A DNA stretch of 64,000 nt. It comes from Alphaproteobacteria bacterium (lineage in GTDB: Bacteria; Pseudomonadota; Alphaproteobacteria; JAVJVX01). Of the stretch, positions 52,841 through 62,188 are shown one piece after another (positions within the stretch are counted from its first letter, which is position 1; each line of letters starts with the position of its first letter). The DNA lies in the NCBI GenBank assembly GCA_040220875.1, contig JAVJVX010000009.1, positions 372,001-436,000 of the forward strand, written 5' to 3'. A model generated the notes under the pieces. It was not told the origin of the DNA, did no database searches, and worked only from the letters and a program-made list of their open reading frames with translations. The position numbers and the translations under genes were made by a program.

Positions 52841-53797
52841 GTGGGTCGATCGGTCCTCTGGGCGTCGGCAGCCGGGCTGACCGCGGCGATCCTCCAACTC
52901 CTCGTTCTGGTAAGCCCGACAGGGGGTCTGCTCTTGGCGTATTTTTCGCCCCTGCCTATCCTGACGGTAGGCCTGTCTCTGGGATCGGTAACTGCACTGG
53001 TTGCCGCTCTGGTGGCGGCAGCAGCGACCACGCTCCTAACCGGGACCGGCTTCAGCGCCTTCATGGCGCTTGGCTTCGGCGTCCCGGCCGCGGGGCTGGT
53101 AGCCCTCTCCCTGCGCCGGCGCGCCGCTTCAGGGGGAGCGGTGTCCTGGTTCCCGGCCGACCGGCTCCTGATGGTGACCAGCCTCGCCACCCTGATCGTG
53201 CTGGCCCTCGCGCTGGCCCAGGGTTTCGGACATTCGGCGGGAGTCCGGGGGATGGTTTCGGATTTCGTGTTCAGCGTCGCGAGCCAACTCGAGGCGCGGG
53301 GCACCGACTTGCAGGCGAACACCCTGACCCGCCTCGTGGCCCTGTTTCCGGGCTTGGCGGCGGTTTTCTGGCTGGCGATGCATCTGATAAATGCAGCCCT
53401 GGCCCAGGGGATCGTCAAACGCCTGGGCCGGAATTTGCGGCCCAGCCCGACGCTGTCGGATACGCGGCTGCCGCGGGCGCTGGCGCTACTGCTGGGGGCA
53501 AGCGCTGTGGCGGGCCTGCTGGCGGGCGGTGCGCTGCAATATTTTGCCCAGAACGCGGTCCTGGTGCTGGCGGTACCGTATTTCATCATGGGACTGTATG
53601 TCGCGTCCCTCGGCCTCGGCCGGTTGCCCCGGCTGGCGCTGATCCCCGCGATCGTCGTGGCGGCGGTGTTCATGCTGGCAATCGAGTACGGCTTCGGCCA
53701 GACGTTGTTTTGGATCTGCGTGGTTTTTGCCCTGTTGGGGCTGGTCGATCAATGGACCCGGCTTCGCGACTGGCTGGCACCCAGCGCGTCTGAATAA
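52841..53797 (+). CDS. DUF2232 family membrane protein
   Basis: A 318-residue polytopic protein with about eight hydrophobic segments, starting at GTG. Blocks such as LLLAYFSPLPILTVGLSLGS and a C-terminal VLVLAVPYFIMGLYVASLGLGRL match the DUF2232 (YybS-like) family found next to rpsR and rplI in many bacteria. The function is unknown; a transport or membrane-assembly role has been suggested only by the fold type. It is 13 bp after rpsR. Confidence 0.85.
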   Translation: MGRSVLWASAAGLTAAILQLLVLVSPTGGLLLAYFSPLPILTVGLSLGSVTALVAALVAAAATTLLTGTGFSAFMALGFGVPAAGLVALSLRRRAASGGAVSWFPADRLLMVTSLATLIVLALALAQGFGHSAGVRGMVSDFVFSVASQLEARGTDLQANTLTRLVALFPGLAAVFWLAMHLINAALAQGIVKRLGRNLRPSPTLSDTRLPRALALLLGASAVAGLLAGGALQYFAQNAVLVLAVPYFIMGLYVASLGLGRLPRLALIPAIVVAAVFMLAIEYGFGQTLFWICVVFALLGLVDQWTRLRDWLAPSASE

Positions 53798-53812
53798 AAG
53801 GAGACTAGGATC

Positions 53813-54388
53813 ATGGAAGTCATTCTTCTGGAGCGCGTGGAAAAACTTGGCCAGATGGGCGATGTCGTCAGGGTCAAGCCCGGCTTTGCACGCAACTACC
53901 TGTTGCCGGAAAAGAAGGCGCTCAGGGCCACCAAGGAAAACATCGCCTATTTCGAGACCCAGCGGACCCAGCTCGAGGCTGTAAACCTGGATCGGCGCAA
54001 GGAAGCCGAAACCGTCGGCCAGAAGCTCGACGGGCTCGACGTCACACTTATTCGCCAGGCCGGCGATACCGGCCAGCTTTACGGCTCGGTCACCACAAGA
54101 GATATCGCCGATGCGCTGATCGAGGCCGGTTTTACCGTGGCCCGGCGCCAGATCGACCTCAATCAGCTCATCAAGACGCTCGGCATCACCGATGTGGCTG
54201 TTGCACTGCATCCCGAGGTCAAGGTCACAGTGCACGTCAATGTGGCCCGATCCGAGGACGAGGCGGCGCGCCAGCGCCGGGGCGAGGTGATCAACGCCGT
54301 GGGCGAAACGGTCGAGAGCGAAGAGGAGGCGGAAATGGCTGAAAAGCCGGAATCCGGCTCTCTGGCGGTAGAGACACCTTCGGAATAG
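53813..54388 (+). CDS. rplI: 50S ribosomal protein L9
   Basis: A 191-residue L9: [40 protein letters not shown] (N-domain), a connecting helix, and the C-domain with [20 protein letters not shown] and [18 protein letters not shown]. An acidic tail of about 35 residues extends beyond the usual 150. It ends the S6 operon, before an intrinsic terminator. Confidence 0.98.
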   Translation: MEVILLERVEKLGQMGDVVRVKPGFARNYLLPEKKALRATKENIAYFETQRTQLEAVNLDRRKEAETVGQKLDGLDVTLIRQAGDTGQLYGSVTTRDIADALIEAGFTVARRQIDLNQLIKTLGITDVAVALHPEVKVTVHVNVARSEDEAARQRRGEVINAVGETVESEEEAEMAEKPESGSLAVETPSE

Positions 54389-54413
54389 GTATTCACCAGC
54401 GCATTGGTGGAAG

Positions 54414-54439
54414 CGGGGCCCGTCGGGCCCCGTTTTTTT
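54414..54439 (+). terminator. Intrinsic terminator after rplI
   Basis: A perfect 8-bp GC stem, CGGGGCCC (54414-54421) and GGGCCCCG (54425-54432), with a 3-nt loop and followed by seven T (54433-54439). This is a textbook Rho-independent terminator, 26 bp after the rplI stop. Confidence 0.92.
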
Positions 54440-54521
54440 CGGCCCTTTCCCGGTAGTGACAACGCCCCGGCAACTCCGCCAGAATGACACGGGCGAAGAC
54501 GCACAATGCCGGGGCAGGACG

Positions 54522-55757
54522 ATGTTGGCAAAAGCGCTTTTCGATCGACTGATCACGACCGGTCGGCTGACCGTTGAGGACGCGCGCGGCCGCCGTCATG
54601 TTTTCGACGGCAACACCTCGGGGCCGCACGTCAGGATCAGGCTGCACGACCCGAGCCTCCACCATCGGCTCGCCCTGCGCCCTCGGCTCGCATTCGGCGA
54701 AGCCTATATGGATGGCACCCTGACAGTCGAAGACGGCGGATCGATCTACGACTTGCTGGGACTCCTGATCCGCAACCAGCAGGCGGCGGATCTCGGCTGG
54801 ATGAGCCCTCTCGGGCGTGGACTGGGCACGCTGGCGCGTCCCCTGGCTCAGCGGAACTGGACCCGCCGGGCGCGCCGTAACGTCGCGCATCATTACGACC
54901 TGTCGGGCGAGCTCTACAGATTGTTTCTGGATGACGACCGGCAATACTCCTGCGCCTATTTTCGCTCTCCCGAGAGCACGCTGGAGGAGGCACAGCTGGA
55001 CAAGAAGCATCACCTGGCCGCCAAGCTCGACCTGCGGCCGGGGCAGACCCTCCTCGATATCGGTGCGGGCTGGGGCGGCCTCGCGCTCTACATGGCCGAA
55101 CGGTTCGACGTCACCGCCACGGGCATCACCCTCTCCTCCGAACAACTCGCCGTCGCCCGCGAACGGGCGGAAAAGCACGGCATCTCCGGCCGACTCCGGT
55201 TCGAACTCAAGGACTACCGCGAGATCGAGGGACCCTTTGACCGGATCGTCTCCGTCGGTATGTTCGAGCATGTCGGCGCGCCATTCTATGACGTTTTCTT
55301 CCGGAAGGTCCGGGACCTGCTGAGCGAAGACGGCGTGATGGTGCTCCACTCGATCGGCCGCCTGGACCCGCCGGGCGACACGAACCCCTGGATCCAGAAA
55401 TATATTTTCCCCGGCGGCTACGTCCCGGCCTTGTCAGAGACCCTTGCCGCCGTGGAGCGCGCCGGCCTCTTTGTCACCGATATCGAAATTCTTCGCCTGC
55501 ATTACGCCGAGACCCTGAACGAGTGGCGCCGGCGCTTCCTGGCAAATCGGGACAAGATCGAAGCGCTTTATGACCAGCGCTTCTGTCGCATGTGGGAGTT
55601 CTACCTTGCCGCCAGCGAGGTCGGGTTCCGTTATGACGGGCTCATGGTCTTTCAACTTCAACTGACCCGCGACATCACAACGCTGCCGATTACCCGCGAA
55701 TACATGGTGGACCGCGAGCGCGAGATCAGCGAACCAGGCGCCAGCGCAGCAGCCTGA
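54522..55757 (+). CDS. Cyclopropane-fatty-acyl-phospholipid synthase family protein
   Basis: A 411-residue SAM-dependent enzyme of the CFA synthase family, which methylenates cis double bonds in membrane lipids. An N-terminal lipid-binding region (LAFGEAYMDGTLTVEDGGSIYDLL) precedes the methyltransferase domain with NVAHHYDLSGELYRLFLDDDRQYSCAYF, LLDIGAGWGGLALYMAERF and VSVGMFEHVG. The start at 54522 suits the family. It follows the rplI terminator and so has its own promoter, not seen clearly. Confidence 0.92.
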   Translation: MLAKALFDRLITTGRLTVEDARGRRHVFDGNTSGPHVRIRLHDPSLHHRLALRPRLAFGEAYMDGTLTVEDGGSIYDLLGLLIRNQQAADLGWMSPLGRGLGTLARPLAQRNWTRRARRNVAHHYDLSGELYRLFLDDDRQYSCAYFRSPESTLEEAQLDKKHHLAAKLDLRPGQTLLDIGAGWGGLALYMAERFDVTATGITLSSEQLAVARERAEKHGISGRLRFELKDYREIEGPFDRIVSVGMFEHVGAPFYDVFFRKVRDLLSEDGVMVLHSIGRLDPPGDTNPWIQKYIFPGGYVPALSETLAAVERAGLFVTDIEILRLHYAETLNEWRRRFLANRDKIEALYDQRFCRMWEFYLAASEVGFRYDGLMVFQLQLTRDITTLPITREYMVDREREISEPGASAAA

Positions 55758-55798
55758 GTTTCAATCCCGTGGAAAGCGGGGATAACTTTAGATCCATA

Positions 55799-55836
55799 AA
55801 TTTAGGTCGCGCCCGGGAATTTAGGTCGCGCCCGGG
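55799..55836 (+). repeat. Perfect 19-bp tandem duplication upstream of dnaB
   Basis: The 19-mer AATTTAGGTCGCGCCCGGG occurs twice head to tail (55799-55817 and 55818-55836) with no mismatch, ending 23 bp before the dnaB ATG at 55860. It contains a CCCGGG palindrome. A duplicated binding site or a recent slippage event is possible. Confidence 0.85.
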
Positions 55837-55859
55837 AAACGTTCTGATAAAGTCGCCCC

Positions 55860-57365
55860 ATGCCCAGCGACAACAGCTCCATTACCGTCTCTCTCCATGA
55901 ACGCGCGAAGGACGAAACCGACTACAGGGTCCTGCCGCACAACTACGAAGCGGAGCAGGCGCTTCTCGGGGCGATCCTGGTGCGCAACGCGGCCTTTGAC
56001 CGGGTTTCGGATTTCCTTCAGCCCGAGCATTTCGCCGATCCCGTGCATGGCCGCATTTTCGCGGCCGCCATGCAGCTGATCGCGCGCGGCCAGCTCGCCA
56101 ACCCGGTCACGCTGAAAGGCTTTTTCGAGACAGACGGCGAACTGTCGAAAATCGGTGGACAGAAATATCTCGCCCGCCTGGCAGCCAGCGCGGTCACGGT
56201 CATCAACGCGGCCGATTACGGCCGGACGATCCACGACCTCTACCTGCGCCGGCAGCTCATCGCGCTTGGCGAGGATGTGGTCAACGAAGCCTTCGAAACG
56301 AGCATCGAACAGCAGGCGACGGAACAGATCGAATCAGCCGAACAGCGGCTGTTCGACCTCGCGACCGCCGGCACGGTGGAGGGCGGATTCCAGACCTTCG
56401 AGCGCAGCCTGCAAAGCGCAATCCAGGCGGCCGAACACGCCTATCAGCGCGATGGCCAGCTCACGGGTGTTTCCACCGGGCTCAGGGATCTCGATGGAAT
56501 CCTTGGCGGGTTGCACAGTTCGGATCTCGTGATCCTCGCCGGCCGCCCATCGATGGGCAAGACCGCGCTGGCCACCAACATCGCCTACCACGCGGCCAGG
56601 ACGCACCGGACAGAATCCCGCGACGGCGTGCCCGAAACCGTTAATGGCGGCGTTGTTGGATTCTTTTCCCTCGAAATGTCGGCTGAACAGCTCGCCACGC
56701 GGATCCTCGCCGAGGAATCCGGTCTCTCGTCGGACAGGATCCGCCGCGGGGACGTCAGCGCCGACGGGTTTCAGAGTCTCGTGCAGGCGTCGGCCGAACT
56801 CGCGCAACTGCCCTTCCATATCGACGATACGCCTGCCCTGACGGTCTCGGCCTTGCGAACCCGGGCGCGGCGCCTCAAACGCACACAGGGGCTCGATCTT
56901 GTGGTCATCGACTACCTGCAACTCCTGAGGCCGACCGTGGGGACGCGGGCCGACAATCGGGTGCAGGAGATTTCCGATATCACGCGGGGCCTAAAGGCGC
57001 TCGCCAAGGAACTCAACGTGCCCGTCCTGGCCCTTTCCCAGCTTTCGCGCGCCGTCGAGCAGCGCGACGACAAGCGGCCCCAACTGGCCGATCTCCGGGA
57101 ATCCGGCTCGATCGAACAGGACGCCGATGTGGTGATGTTCATTTACCGCGAGGAATATTACCTCGAGCGCAAGGAACCCAGCCCCGGCACGACGGATCAC
57201 GCCACCTGGCAGGAAAGCATGGAAAAGGTTCACAATCTGGCCGAGGTGATCATCGCAAAGCAGCGCCACGGGCCCGTCGGTCGCGTCACGCTGCACTTCG
57301 CCGGCGCGTCGACGAAGTTCAGCGACTATGTCCGGGACGACCGCCTGCCCGACGCGCCCCACTAG
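55860..57365 (+). CDS. dnaB: Replicative DNA helicase DnaB
   Basis: A 501-residue hexameric 5'-3' helicase. The N-terminal DnaB domain (LPHNYEAEQALLGAILVRNAAFDRV) binds primase, and a linker leads to the RecA-like motor with Walker A AGRPSMGKTALATN (Lys234), GFFSLEMSAEQLATRIL, Walker B VVIDYLQLLRP and ADLRESGSIEQDADVVMFIYREE. No intein is present. alr follows after 19 bp. Confidence 0.98.
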   Translation: MPSDNSSITVSLHERAKDETDYRVLPHNYEAEQALLGAILVRNAAFDRVSDFLQPEHFADPVHGRIFAAAMQLIARGQLANPVTLKGFFETDGELSKIGGQKYLARLAASAVTVINAADYGRTIHDLYLRRQLIALGEDVVNEAFETSIEQQATEQIESAEQRLFDLATAGTVEGGFQTFERSLQSAIQAAEHAYQRDGQLTGVSTGLRDLDGILGGLHSSDLVILAGRPSMGKTALATNIAYHAARTHRTESRDGVPETVNGGVVGFFSLEMSAEQLATRILAEESGLSSDRIRRGDVSADGFQSLVQASAELAQLPFHIDDTPALTVSALRTRARRLKRTQGLDLVVIDYLQLLRPTVGTRADNRVQEISDITRGLKALAKELNVPVLALSQLSRAVEQRDDKRPQLADLRESGSIEQDADVVMFIYREEYYLERKEPSPGTTDHATWQESMEKVHNLAEVIIAKQRHGPVGRVTLHFAGASTKFSDYVRDDRLPDAPH

Positions 57366-57384
57366 CGCCTGGAACGGACACATC

Positions 57385-58578
57385 ATGGCCGCGCGTGAGA
57401 CTGATCCTTCCATCAGTACCGACGCAGACCGCCGCGTGTCCGGCGAGACCGCAAGCAGTATCCTCACCATCGATCTGGACGCGCTGAAGCGGAATTACGC
57501 ATTCCTCCGCCGCGCCAGCGGCACCGCGGAAACCGCCGCAGTGGTAAAGGCGGACGCCTACGGGCTGGGGATCGAACGGGTGGGGCCGGCCCTTTGGCGC
57601 GCTGGCTGCCGGCGCTTCTTCGTTGCCACCCCGGCCGAGGGCGTGACACTGCGCCGCCTGCTGCCGGATGCCGTCATCTTCGTCTTTGATGGCCCGACCG
57701 GTCAGCCGGGCCTTCTGGCGCTGCACCGGCTGGTTCCGGTGCTGAACACGTTCGACGACATCGCGGCCTGGGAACCCTGGGCGCGGACGGGACCGCCCCA
57801 GGGGCCGGGCGGGCGGAAAACCGGCGCCACCCTGCCGGCGGCGGTCCATGTCGATACGGGGATGAACCGGCTGGGCCTGCCAGTTGCCGGCTTTCGGGAG
57901 CTGATCCGCGATCCGGCGCGTCTGGACCGGCTCAATATCTGTCTCGTGATCAGCCACCTGGCCTGCGCCGACGAACCGGCGAACCCCAAGAACCACGACC
58001 AGCAAGCCCTGTTCGCCCGACTTGTCGCCGAAACCCCCGGGTTGCCCGCCTGCCTTGCCAACTCGGGCGGGGTGCTGATGGGCGCCCCCTTTCACTTCGA
58101 TCTGACACGCCCGGGCATAGCGCTTTACGGCGGGGTGCCGGCGCTCGACCGGCCGGAAAACGGGTTCGCCGAACTCGCTCAAGTGGTTCATCTCAAAGCC
58201 AGAATCCTGCAAATTCGCGAGATTGACAGTCCCGAGACCGTTGGCTACGGTGCCGCATTCCGCGCCGAGGGGGCCATGAAAATTGCAACCGTCGCAGTGG
58301 GTTACGGCGACGGCTACCCGCGCGCCCTGTCCCATAGGGGAAGCGCCCTCGTCAATGGAATCCGCGTGCCGCTGGTGGGTCGAGTTTCGATGGATCTGAG
58401 CACTTTCGACGTCTCCGCGGTGCCATCCCACGCCTGCCGGCCGGGCGATTTTGTGGACCTCATCAGCCCGGCGCACACGGTGGACGACCTCGCGGACGAA
58501 GCGGGGACCATTGCCTACGAAATTCTGACATCGCTGGGGCGGCGCCATACGCGCGTCTATGTCGAGGAGACGCGTTGA
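57385..58578 (+). CDS. alr: Alanine racemase
   Basis: A 397-residue PLP enzyme that makes D-alanine for peptidoglycan. The PLP lysine is in AAVVKADAYGLGI. The partner Tyr region (SPETVGYGAAFRAEGAMKIATVAVGYGDGYPR) and GRVSMDLSTFDVS are typical. The start at 57385 lies 19 bp after dnaB, a conserved pairing. Confidence 0.95.
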   Translation: MAARETDPSISTDADRRVSGETASSILTIDLDALKRNYAFLRRASGTAETAAVVKADAYGLGIERVGPALWRAGCRRFFVATPAEGVTLRRLLPDAVIFVFDGPTGQPGLLALHRLVPVLNTFDDIAAWEPWARTGPPQGPGGRKTGATLPAAVHVDTGMNRLGLPVAGFRELIRDPARLDRLNICLVISHLACADEPANPKNHDQQALFARLVAETPGLPACLANSGGVLMGAPFHFDLTRPGIALYGGVPALDRPENGFAELAQVVHLKARILQIREIDSPETVGYGAAFRAEGAMKIATVAVGYGDGYPRALSHRGSALVNGIRVPLVGRVSMDLSTFDVSAVPSHACRPGDFVDLISPAHTVDDLADEAGTIAYEILTSLGRRHTRVYVEETR

Positions 58579-59355
58579 ATGATGGAGTTCGTCGCCAATA
58601 TCGGGCGGCTCACCCTGGGCTTTTTTGAGGTCACGGGGCGGATCACCCAGTTCACGATCACATCTTTGTCGCACTGTCTGCGCCCGCCCTACTACCCGCG
58701 GCTGATGCTGCGCCAGATGATCGATATCGGCTATTACTCCCTGCCCGTCGTGGGACTGACGGCGATCTTCACCGGCATGGTGCTGGCGCTGCAGAGCTAT
58801 ACCGGGTTTTCCCGCTTTTCCGCCGAAAGCGCCATTCCCAACGTGGTGGTGGTCTCCATCACGCGAGAACTGGGCCCGGTGCTGGCGGGGCTCATGGTGG
58901 CGGGCCGCATCGGCGCGGCCATGGCGGCCGAAATCGGCACTATGCGCGTGACCGAGCAGGTCGATGCCCTGACGACGCTTTCCACCGACCCCTATAAATA
59001 TCTTGTCGTGCCCCGGCTGCTCGCCGGGCTGACGATGCTGCCGCTTCTCGTCCTCGTGGCCGATATCATCGGCGTCTTCGGCGGCTATCTGGTCAGCGTC
59101 TACAAGTTGGACTTCAACGCCGCCACCTATATGCGCAACACGATCGATTTCATGGAGACGATGGACGTGGTCTCGGGCCTGGTGAAGGCGGCGGTTTTTG
59201 GCTTTATCATTGCGCTGATGGGCTGTTATCACGGCTTTCACTCGCGCGGCGGTGCCCAAGGGGTGGGCGCGGCGACCACGGCGGCCGTGGTCTCCGCCTC
59301 GATCCTGATCCTCTCCTTCAACTACCTGATCACCGAATTGTTCTTCGCGCGTTAG
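58579..59355 (+). CDS. mlaE: MlaE-family ABC transporter permease
   Basis: A 258-residue permease of the lipid-asymmetry (Mla) type with five to six TM segments. ALQSYTGFSRFSAESAIPNVVVVSITRELGPVLAGLMVAGRIGAAMAAEIGTMRVTEQVDAL is the family hallmark region. Start and alr stop are adjacent (58578/58579). With MlaF it moves phospholipids between membranes. No mlaD-type MCE gene follows here. Confidence 0.95.
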   Translation: MMEFVANIGRLTLGFFEVTGRITQFTITSLSHCLRPPYYPRLMLRQMIDIGYYSLPVVGLTAIFTGMVLALQSYTGFSRFSAESAIPNVVVVSITRELGPVLAGLMVAGRIGAAMAAEIGTMRVTEQVDALTTLSTDPYKYLVVPRLLAGLTMLPLLVLVADIIGVFGGYLVSVYKLDFNAATYMRNTIDFMETMDVVSGLVKAAVFGFIIALMGCYHGFHSRGGAQGVGAATTAAVVSASILILSFNYLITELFFAR

Positions 59356-59363
59356 GGCGACAG

Positions 59364-60134
59364 ATGACGACACCAAAAATCTCGATTCGCGGTCTGAAAA
59401 AGGCGTTCGGCAACAAGGAAGTCCTGGCCGGCCTCGACCTCGACGTCATGCCCCGCGAATCTCTGGTGGTCATCGGAGGGTCGGGATCGGGCAAGTCCGT
59501 GCTGATCAAATGCGTCCTCGGCATCATCGAGCCTGATGCCGGCACGATCGAGATCGACGGCGAAAATATCCTCGACCTCAAGGGGCCTGACCGCGCCCGC
59601 GTCCTGCGGAAGTTCGGCATGCTTTTCCAGGGCGGCGCGCTCTTCGACAGCCTGCCGGTCTGGGAGAATGTCGGATTTGGCCTGATCGCGGGTGAGGGCA
59701 TGTCGCGCCAGGCGGCGCGCGAGATCGCGGTCGCCAAGCTGGCCGATGTGGGCCTCCAGCCCGAGGTGGCCGACCTTTTCCCGGCCGAGCTCTCGGGCGG
59801 CATGCAAAAGCGCGTCGCCCTGGCGCGGGCCATCGCGGCCGAGCCCGAGATCATCTTCTTCGACGAGCCAACGACTGGCCTTGACCCGATTATGGCCGAT
59901 GTCATCAACCGCCTGATCGTCAAGTGCGTGCGGGATCTGGGCAGCACGGCCTTGTCGATCACCCATGACATGGCCAGCGCCCGAACGATCGGCGACAAGC
60001 TCGCCATGCTGTATGAGGGCAAGATCATCTGGCACGGCCCGATGCGCGAAATCGACAATAGCGGCGATGCCCATGTGGATCAGTTCATCCACGGCCGGGG
60101 GGAAGGCCCGATCCAGATGAAGGTCCGCGCTTGA
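59364..60134 (+). CDS. mlaF: MlaF-family ABC transporter ATP-binding protein
   Basis: A 256-residue ABC ATPase. Walker A is GGSGSGKSV (Lys44), the signature LSGGMQKRVALARAIAAEPEIIFFDEPTTGLDP combines ABC motif and Walker B, and a switch His lies in SITHDMASAR. It is 8 bp after mlaE and is its energy-coupling partner. Confidence 0.96.
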   Translation: MTTPKISIRGLKKAFGNKEVLAGLDLDVMPRESLVVIGGSGSGKSVLIKCVLGIIEPDAGTIEIDGENILDLKGPDRARVLRKFGMLFQGGALFDSLPVWENVGFGLIAGEGMSRQAAREIAVAKLADVGLQPEVADLFPAELSGGMQKRVALARAIAAEPEIIFFDEPTTGLDPIMADVINRLIVKCVRDLGSTALSITHDMASARTIGDKLAMLYEGKIIWHGPMREIDNSGDAHVDQFIHGRGEGPIQMKVRA

Positions 60135-60173
60135 CCCCATTTATTGGCTCCGTGTCCCACTTTCCGGGTGGCC

Positions 60174-61571
60174 ATGGCTAGAGGTGCCACGCTTTACGTC
60201 TGCCAGCAATGCGGCGCCACGGCTCCAAAATGGGCGGGGCGCTGCGAGGCCTGTGGCGCGTGGAACACCATGGCCGAGGAAACCGGTGTCGACATGACGC
60301 CGAAAGGCGCTACCCGACGCGCGCGCGGCAAGGCCATACAGTTCACCAAGCTGACCGGCGCATCCGAAAATCCTCCGCGTCTCAAATCCGGGCTCGATGA
60401 GTTCGATCGCGTGACCGGCGGCGGGCTCATCGCCGGCTCCGCCATCCTGATCGGCGGCGATCCCGGTATCGGAAAATCCACCCTGATGCTTCAGGCCGCC
60501 GCCGCCCTCTCCCGCCAGGTGCCGGTCGCCTACATCTCGGGCGAGGAGGCGATCGGCCAGATCCGCATGCGCGCGAGCCGGCTGGGACTGGCCGACGCGC
60601 CGCTCGAACTTGCGGCGGCCACACGGGTCGAGGACATCATTGCCGGTATCGAAGGGCCTGACGGTCCGAAGGTGGTGGTGATCGATTCGATCCAGACGAT
60701 GTTTGTGGATGCGCTCGATTCCGCGCCCGGCACTGTGGGCCAGGTCCGTGGATCGGCGCAAAGCCTGATCAAACTCGCCAAGCAGCGGGGCCTCACGCTC
60801 CTGCTCGTGGGCCACGTCACCAAGGAAGGCACCATCGCCGGTCCCAAGGTGCTGGAGCATATGGTCGACACCGTTCTCTATTTCGAGGGCGAGCGGGGCC
60901 ATCATTTCCGTATCCTGCGTTCGGTCAAGAACCGCTTCGGCCCGGCCAATGAAATTGGCGTTTTCGAGATGACGGCAGGCGGGCTCGAAGGCGTGGCAAA
61001 CCCGTCCTCGCTGCTGTTGGCCGAGCGCCACGACGACGTTCCCGGAGCGGCGGTTTTTGCCGGGATCGAGGGCACCCGCCCGGTTCTGGTGGAAATCCAG
61101 GCCCTGGTGGCCCCCTCGCCGCTCGGGACCCCGCGGCGCGCCGTGGTGGGCTGGGATTCCAACCGGCTTTCCATGATCCTGGCGGTGCTGGATACGCGCT
61201 GCGGGCTGGGATTTTCCGGTCAGGACGTATACCTCAACGTGGCCGGCGGCCTCCGGATTTCAGAACCCGCGGCCGATCTCGCCGTGGCCGCCGCGCTTGT
61301 TTCGGCCGCCGCTGGCAGGCCGGTCCCGCCCGACGCGGTGGTTTTCGGCGAGATCGGGCTCGCCGGCGAGATCCGGGCCGTTGGACAGGCCGATGCCCGA
61401 CTCCTCGAAGCCGCCCGGCTGGGTTTCACCCAGGCCTGGGCACCCAAGAACAAGAACGGCAAAAAGATGGCCGACGGGATCCGGGTTACGCCGCTCACCT
61501 ATCTGAGCGACCTGGTGGCCGCCCTCGGGCCGCCGGGCGACAGGCGGGGACGGGCCGCCCTTCCGGGCTAA
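60174..61571 (+). CDS. radA: DNA repair protein RadA
   Basis: A 465-residue RadA/Sms. The N-terminal zinc finger has Cys10, 13, 24 and 27 (CQQCG and CEACG). The RecA-like core has Walker A GGDPGIGKST (Lys101), and the RadA-specific KNRFGPANEIGVFEM motif follows. The C-terminal Lon-like domain includes VAGGLRISEPAADLAVAAAL. It drives branch migration in recombination. The start at 60174 suits the zinc finger. Confidence 0.97.
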   Translation: MARGATLYVCQQCGATAPKWAGRCEACGAWNTMAEETGVDMTPKGATRRARGKAIQFTKLTGASENPPRLKSGLDEFDRVTGGGLIAGSAILIGGDPGIGKSTLMLQAAAALSRQVPVAYISGEEAIGQIRMRASRLGLADAPLELAAATRVEDIIAGIEGPDGPKVVVIDSIQTMFVDALDSAPGTVGQVRGSAQSLIKLAKQRGLTLLLVGHVTKEGTIAGPKVLEHMVDTVLYFEGERGHHFRILRSVKNRFGPANEIGVFEMTAGGLEGVANPSSLLLAERHDDVPGAAVFAGIEGTRPVLVEIQALVAPSPLGTPRRAVVGWDSNRLSMILAVLDTRCGLGFSGQDVYLNVAGGLRISEPAADLAVAAALVSAAAGRPVPPDAVVFGEIGLAGEIRAVGQADARLLEAARLGFTQAWAPKNKNGKKMADGIRVTPLTYLSDLVAALGPPGDRRGRAALPG

Positions 61572-61588
61572 CCGCGGAGACACGACGC

Positions 61589-62188
61589 ATGCAAATGGAA
61601 ATTATCACGGCCGTGGACATCCTCATCCTCGCGATCATCCTGATCTCGACGGTGCTGGCCTTCATGCGCGGCTTTGTCGGGGTCGTGCTGGGCCTCGCGG
61701 GGCTTGTCGGCGCGGTTTTCGCGACCATATATGGGGTCCCGCTGATAAAGCCGCTATTCCGCGATCTTATCGGGATCGCGATGGCGGCCGACCTGGTGGC
61801 CGTGATCACCGTTTTTATCGCCAGCTATCTGGTCCTCTCGATGGTTGCCAGGTTCATCAGCGGGCGGGTGGGCGACAGCGGCCTCTCGGGGCTGAACCGG
61901 TTTCTTGGCGCGGGGCTGGGCGCGCTGCGCGGGCTCGTGATTGTCTCGGCGCTTTATCTCGGGGTGGCCTGGATTTGGACAGCGGACGAGCAGCCTGACT
62001 GGTTGCGAGAGGCAAGGCTCATCGGCGTTCTGGAGACCGGCGCCGAAATACTTGGCTGGTTCGCGCCCGAAGAGACAACGACCGTCACCACGGCTCCACG
62101 ACCGGGCGCGGCTGCGCCGGGCGGCGAAAAAGGGTATAAGCTGGAAGAGCGGCAGCGGCTTGAACAGGTGATCGAGGATCTCAATTAG
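61589..62188 (+). CDS. cvpA: CvpA family membrane protein
   Basis: A 199-residue protein with four hydrophobic segments in its first about 140 residues (AVDILILAIILISTVLAFMRGFVGVVLGLAGLVGAV, then FIASYLVLSMVARFISGRV) and a soluble tail, matching CvpA. In E. coli it is linked to colicin V production and envelope stress. It sits directly before purF, overlapping it by one base, the conserved order. Confidence 0.92.
   Translation: MQMEIITAVDILILAIILISTVLAFMRGFVGVVLGLAGLVGAVFATIYGVPLIKPLFRDLIGIAMAADLVAVITVFIASYLVLSMVARFISGRVGDSGLSGLNRFLGAGLGALRGLVIVSALYLGVAWIWTADEQPDWLREARLIGVLETGAEILGWFAPEETTTVTTAPRPGAAAPGGEKGYKLEERQRLEQVIEDLN

Noticed and set aside
57319-59376. A 685-residue minus-strand frame opposite alr and mlaE
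   Set aside because: It is antisense to two confident genes and has low-complexity composition with no motif.
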